DNA from: Brevundimonas denitrificans
GTDB lineage: Bacteria; Pseudomonadota; Alphaproteobacteria; Caulobacterales; Caulobacteraceae
NCBI RefSeq assembly: GCF_030160755.1
Contig: NZ_BSOY01000024.1
Location: forward strand, 1-35,371
DNA: 35,371 nt
Direction: 5' to 3'
The position numbers and the translations under genes are program-made. Below are positions 34,120-35,371 of the stretch, piece by piece (positions within the stretch are counted from its first letter, which is position 1; each line of letters opens with the position of its first letter). The notes under the pieces are model-generated. The model was not told the origin of the DNA and made no database searches. It saw nothing but the letters and a program-made list of their open reading frames with translations.

Positions 34120-35371
34120 TCAGTCGGTGCGGCGGGCGCGCGGGCCGGGACCCCCGAGGCCGAGCGAGTCCATGGTCGTCACCCGGCCTGTCTCGTCCCG
34201 GGTGAACCGCACCCGGCGGGACGGATCGCCGACCACGGTGAACAGGTCCGCGCCGAGGGCGGCCAGCACCACGGGCGGGCGACGGCCGCGGACGACCTGC
34301 AGCGTGTCGCCGACCACGGACACCTGCTGCTCGCCATAGGCCCCGGCGTAGGCCGACAGATCGCCGGCCTGTGCGGTCGCGTTCAGGGCCTCCAGCGCCC
34401 AGACGGCGTCGGTGCGGCCGCTGTCGGCCGCAACGATGCCTTCCAGCGCCAGGGTGTGGGTGCGGGTCAGGGCCTGATCCCACGGCACAGCCACGTCGGG
34501 CAGGACGCCGGTGCCTTCCCAGTTGCCGCCCGTGTTCGGGTTCCTCGGCGAGCCCTGTGAGATGAAGACCGCGAAGCCGCCGCCGACCGGAACCATGCCG
34601 CCGGGATTGGCCGCGCCGCCGGAGGCTTCCCCGACGATGGTCGCGCGCCGCGCGCCCTGCAGGGTGTAGGGGAAGGCCTCGCCCGCCGAACCGGTTCGGC
34701 CGCTGATCAGCACATAGACCGGAACCTCCAGCCGCGGGTTTGGATGGAAGACCTCCGGGGCCTCGCTCTCCGTGCCCTCGCGGCTGTGGAAGATGTTGTA
34801 GATCGGCGCGTTGGGCGGGGTGAAGGCGCTGGTCAGATAGCCGACCATCGAGGGCGCGCCGCCGCCGTTGTCGCGCAGGTCGAAGATCACGGCGTCCGTA
34901 TCAGCCACGAAGGCGAGGGCGGCGTCGGCGGCGCGGCGGGCGGGATCGTCGGGGTTGTCGAAATCGATGTTCGAGAACTGGCGCAGGTCGATGTAGCCGA
35001 TGTTGCCGGGCAGGATCTCGACCTTGCGGAAGCCGAAATGGCCGCGCACCTCGGCCGGATTGGCGGGTCGGGCCAGACGGCGAATGGGTTCGCCGGGCGC
35101 GGGCGCTGCGTCTGCCGGGGGAGGACGCCGCATGGCCGGGGCCGGGGCGTTGGGATCCCAGGCGACGTTGAAATGGGCATCGAGCGGCCGCAGCCGCCGG
35201 CTCAGGGTTGCGGCGAGGTCACGCTGGTCGGTCAGGCTGTCAAAGGCGCCGGTGGCGGCCTCGGCCTCCAGGGCGGCGGCGATGCGGTCGCCGGCGGCGG
35301 GGTCGAAATAGAGATCGCGGATGCGAGCCGCGACAGCCGCGACCGTCTCGCGCGGCGCCGGCTGGGCCGCG
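34120..35371 (-). CDS. S41 family (C-terminal processing-type) peptidase, 5' end outside window
   Basis: The frame is open to the window edge, so at least 416 residues are encoded. The N-terminal part is helical (RIRDLYFDPAAGDRIAAALE, LAATLSRRLRPLDAHFNVAW). The S41 core follows: IGYIDLRQFSNIDF, then DTDAVIFDLRDNGGGAPSMV and VYVLISGRTGSAGEAFPYTL with the likely nucleophile Ser in GSAGE, then GEASGGAANPGG and DVAVPWDQALTRT. No PDZ domain is seen in the visible part, which fits the IRBP/interphotoreceptor-like branch. The C-terminal tail (from about ALNATAQAGD) is a small beta domain. An internal ATG at 35133 is not the start. Confidence 0.9.
   Translation of the reverse strand, partial: AAQPAPRETVAAVAARIRDLYFDPAAGDRIAAALEAEAATGAFDSLTDQRDLAATLSRRLRPLDAHFNVAWDPNAPAPAMRRPPPADAAPAPGEPIRRLARPANPAEVRGHFGFRKVEILPGNIGYIDLRQFSNIDFDNPDDPARRAADAALAFVADTDAVIFDLRDNGGGAPSMVGYLTSAFTPPNAPIYNIFHSREGTESEAPEVFHPNPRLEVPVYVLISGRTGSAGEAFPYTLQGARRATIVGEASGGAANPGGMVPVGGGFAVFISQGSPRNPNTGGNWEGTGVLPDVAVPWDQALTRTHTLALEGIVAADSGRTDAVWALEALNATAQAGDLSAYAGAYGEQQVSVVGDTLQVVRGRRPPVVLAALGADLFTVVGDPSRRVRFTRDETGRVTTMDSLGLGGPGPRARRTD

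Overview
The window is GC-rich chromosomal DNA (about 70% G+C by eye) from an alphaproteobacterium, most probably a member of the Caulobacteraceae such as Brevundimonas. The reasons are a Rhodobacter/Caulobacter-type gene transfer agent (GTA) cluster, an alphaproteobacterial rpoH next to rluD, the gap-pgk-fba order, and the style of the regulators. The genus is an inference from memory of these families; no search was run.

Layout. 1-1425 (minus): the start of an ABC ATPase gene and its substrate-binding lipoprotein, of the nitrate/sulfonate/thiamine-precursor type. 1426-2077: the only long stretch without a gene; it holds inverted repeats and two DnaA-box-like sequences. 2078-8032: the ABC-F ATPase Uup, an unknown membrane-anchored protein, a YcgN-type cysteine-cluster protein, and a GAF-PAS-PAS hybrid histidine kinase. 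8097-20830: a remodelled GTA cluster. 20908-24363: a J-domain chaperone, serC and purA. 24455-27507: an atypical receiver protein, an alpha/beta-hydrolase lipoprotein and kynU. 27544-29678 (minus): rpoH and rluD. 29811-30446: a DUF2799-like lipoprotein. 30465-34009 (minus): the glycolytic set gap, pgk, fba. 34120-35371 (minus): an S41 peptidase cut by the window edge.

The GTA cluster is the most interesting part. Homologues of RcGTA g1 (small terminase), g2 (large terminase), g3 (portal), g3.5, g4 (prohead protease), g5 (capsid), g6 to g9 (connector, adaptor, tail terminator, major tail protein), g10, g10.1, g11 (tape measure) and g12 (distal tail) are in canonical order and open. A perfect IHF consensus site lies just upstream of g1, which fits the known IHF dependence of Caulobacter GTA transcription. 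The cluster is nevertheless damaged or rewired. A 3.3-kb block of unrelated genes separates g4 from g5. A DUF805 gene in reverse orientation separates g11 from g12. Hairpins built of degenerate 7-nt repeats sit in the g3/g3.5 and g5/g6 gaps. A REP-like palindrome has been absorbed in frame into the capsid gene. The last gene appears to be an in-frame fusion of the N-terminal half of g13 to the extreme C-terminus of g15, with g14 and most of g15 deleted. I infer a GTA that may still make heads but has lost its peptidase and its large baseplate/host-contact protein.

Other points of note are a receiver domain with Glu at the phospho-acceptor position, a perfect 31-bp inverted repeat ending at the pgk ribosome binding site, a membrane-protein gene apparently broken by two single-base losses (one in a C8 tract), and an rpoH leader with two candidate promoters.
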